5,920 nucleotides of DNA from Mycobacterium sp. (GTDB lineage Bacteria > Actinomycetota > Actinomycetes > Mycobacteriales > Mycobacteriaceae): positions 1 to 5,920 of the forward strand of contig JAOPWF010000244.1 in assembly GCA_025965815.1 (NCBI GenBank), given 5' to 3'. Both the position numbers and the translations under genes were made by a program. Of this stretch, positions 5,213-5,920 are shown piece after piece; the stretch's first letter is position 1; every line of letters starts with the position of its first letter. Below the pieces are notes generated by a model. That model was not told where the DNA came from. It was given only the letters and a program-made list of their open reading frames with translations, and made no database searches.

Positions 5213-5920
5213 TCACAGGCCCAGATCGCGGCCGATGAGTTCTTTCATGATCTCGTTGGAACCGGCCCAGATCTTCGTCACGCGAGCGTCTTTCCATGCC
5301 CGGGCCGCGCGGTATTCGTTCATGTACCCGTAGCCGCCGTGCAGTTGGACGCAGTGGTCAATGATCTCGTTCTGCGTCTGCGACGTCCACCACTTGGCTT
5401 TAGCGGCGTCGATGGCCGTCAGCTCACCGCGCGTGTGCGCGTCGACGCAGTTGTCGACGAACGCTTGCGCCACATCGAGTTTCGTGACCTGCTCAGCGAG
5501 CAGAAACTTGTTCCACTGCAGTGAGCCGATTTGCTGACCGAAGGCCTTGCGATCCTGGGCGTATTGAATGGTGTCCTCGAGTACCCGCCGGGCGTGCGCC
5601 AGGTTCGACACAGCACAACTGATCCGCTCCTGCGGCAGCAGTTGCATCATGTGGATGAACCCGCTGTCGAGATCGCCGATGATCGCGGAACTGTCGACGC
5701 GGACGTCCTCGAAGAACAGCTCGGCGGTGTCGGACTCAGGCTGGCCGACCTTGTCGAGCTTGCGGCCGCGGGAAAAGCCCTCGGTCCCGTCTTCGACGGC
5801 GAACAGCGTGATGCCCTTCGCCTTCTTGTCCGGCGACGTCCTCGTTGCGACGATCACCAGGTCGGCCTGGGTGCCGTTGGTGATGAATGTCTTGGAACCG
5901 TTGATGACGTAGCCGTCGCC
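5213..5920 (-). CDS. Acyl-CoA dehydrogenase, long-chain type (C-terminal 235 residues, 5' cut by window edge)
   Basis: A flavoenzyme that introduces the alpha-beta double bond in an acyl-CoA, passing electrons to ETF. The frame runs out of the right edge, so the start is missing. The fragment opens with the middle-domain motif GDGYVINGSKTFITNG and continues to the C-terminal helical domain: the FAD/tetramer motif DRKAFGQQIGSLQ, the FAD-binding CVQLHGGYGYMNEY and the closing WAGSNEIMKELIGRDLGL. The position that holds the catalytic Glu in medium-chain enzymes is Ala here (IWAGSNE), but Glu98 of the fragment, in LLPQERIS (codon at 5627-5629), sits where long-chain and isovaleryl-CoA dehydrogenases have their base. 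It therefore looks catalytically complete. Overall it resembles mammalian ACADL and mycobacterial FadE proteins; which FadE cannot be told. It is upstream in the operon with the thioesterase and ADH. Confidence 0.92.
   Translation of the reverse strand, partial: GDGYVINGSKTFITNGTQADLVIVATRTSPDKKAKGITLFAVEDGTEGFSRGRKLDKVGQPESDTAELFFEDVRVDSSAIIGDLDSGFIHMMQLLPQERISCAVSNLAHARRVLEDTIQYAQDRKAFGQQIGSLQWNKFLLAEQVTKLDVAQAFVDNCVDAHTRGELTAIDAAKAKWWTSQTQNEIIDHCVQLHGGYGYMNEYRAARAWKDARVTKIWAGSNEIMKELIGRDLGL

Noticed and set aside
4190..5238. Plus-strand frames opposite the ADH and thioesterase genes
   Set aside because: They are antisense shadows with no domains, against strongly supported minus-strand enzymes with full zinc-ligand and hotdog motifs.
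1..5920. CRISPR array, insertion sequence, tRNA or rRNA
   Set aside because: No regularly spaced repeats, transposase motifs, terminal inverted repeats, or cloverleaf-like sequences were found on reading both strands.

Overview
The window reads as chromosomal DNA from a high-GC actinobacterium, most likely a fast-growing Mycobacterium/Mycolicibacterium type. The reasons are the strong G/C bias at third codon positions, the tightly packed or overlapping genes, the mycobacterial look of the dihydrodipicolinate-reductase-like protein and of the lipid-oxidation enzymes, and GTG starts. This is an inference from sequence character; no marker gene is present to fix the species.

Layout. (i) 2-346, plus strand: C-terminal part of a DegV-family fatty-acid-binding protein, cut by the window edge. 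(ii) 343-1398, minus strand: an NAD(P)-dependent dihydrodipicolinate-reductase/diaminopentanoate-dehydrogenase-like protein whose stop codon overlaps the DegV stop. (iii) 1399-1742: a divergent intergenic region with an inverted repeat in front of the reductase and a second dyad in front of kdpA. (iv) 1743-3380, plus strand: kdpA, the K+-channel subunit of the Kdp ATPase, with no kdpF, kdpB or kdpC next to it. (v) 3381-3681: a short region with two local repeats, a possible 24-codon leader ORF and a 42-residue single-TM protein. (vi) 3665-5920, minus strand: a three-gene operon running from the right edge, acyl-CoA dehydrogenase (partial), hotdog thioesterase, then Zn-dependent MDR alcohol dehydrogenase. 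The spacings are 4 bp and then an ATGA overlap.

How the genes fit together. The right-hand operon is a conventional acyl-CoA/alcohol oxidation module and is probably translated in a coupled way. The left-hand reductase stands alone behind its own likely operator. The least ordinary part is the centre. Here kdpA is separated from the rest of the Kdp complex. Its best-placed Shine-Dalgarno sequence points at an ATC rather than a normal start codon, its second pore-loop signature is altered, and it is followed by an undescribed small membrane protein. This may be a decaying remnant of a kdp operon, or a KdpA working outside the normal KdpFABC complex; the sequence alone cannot decide.
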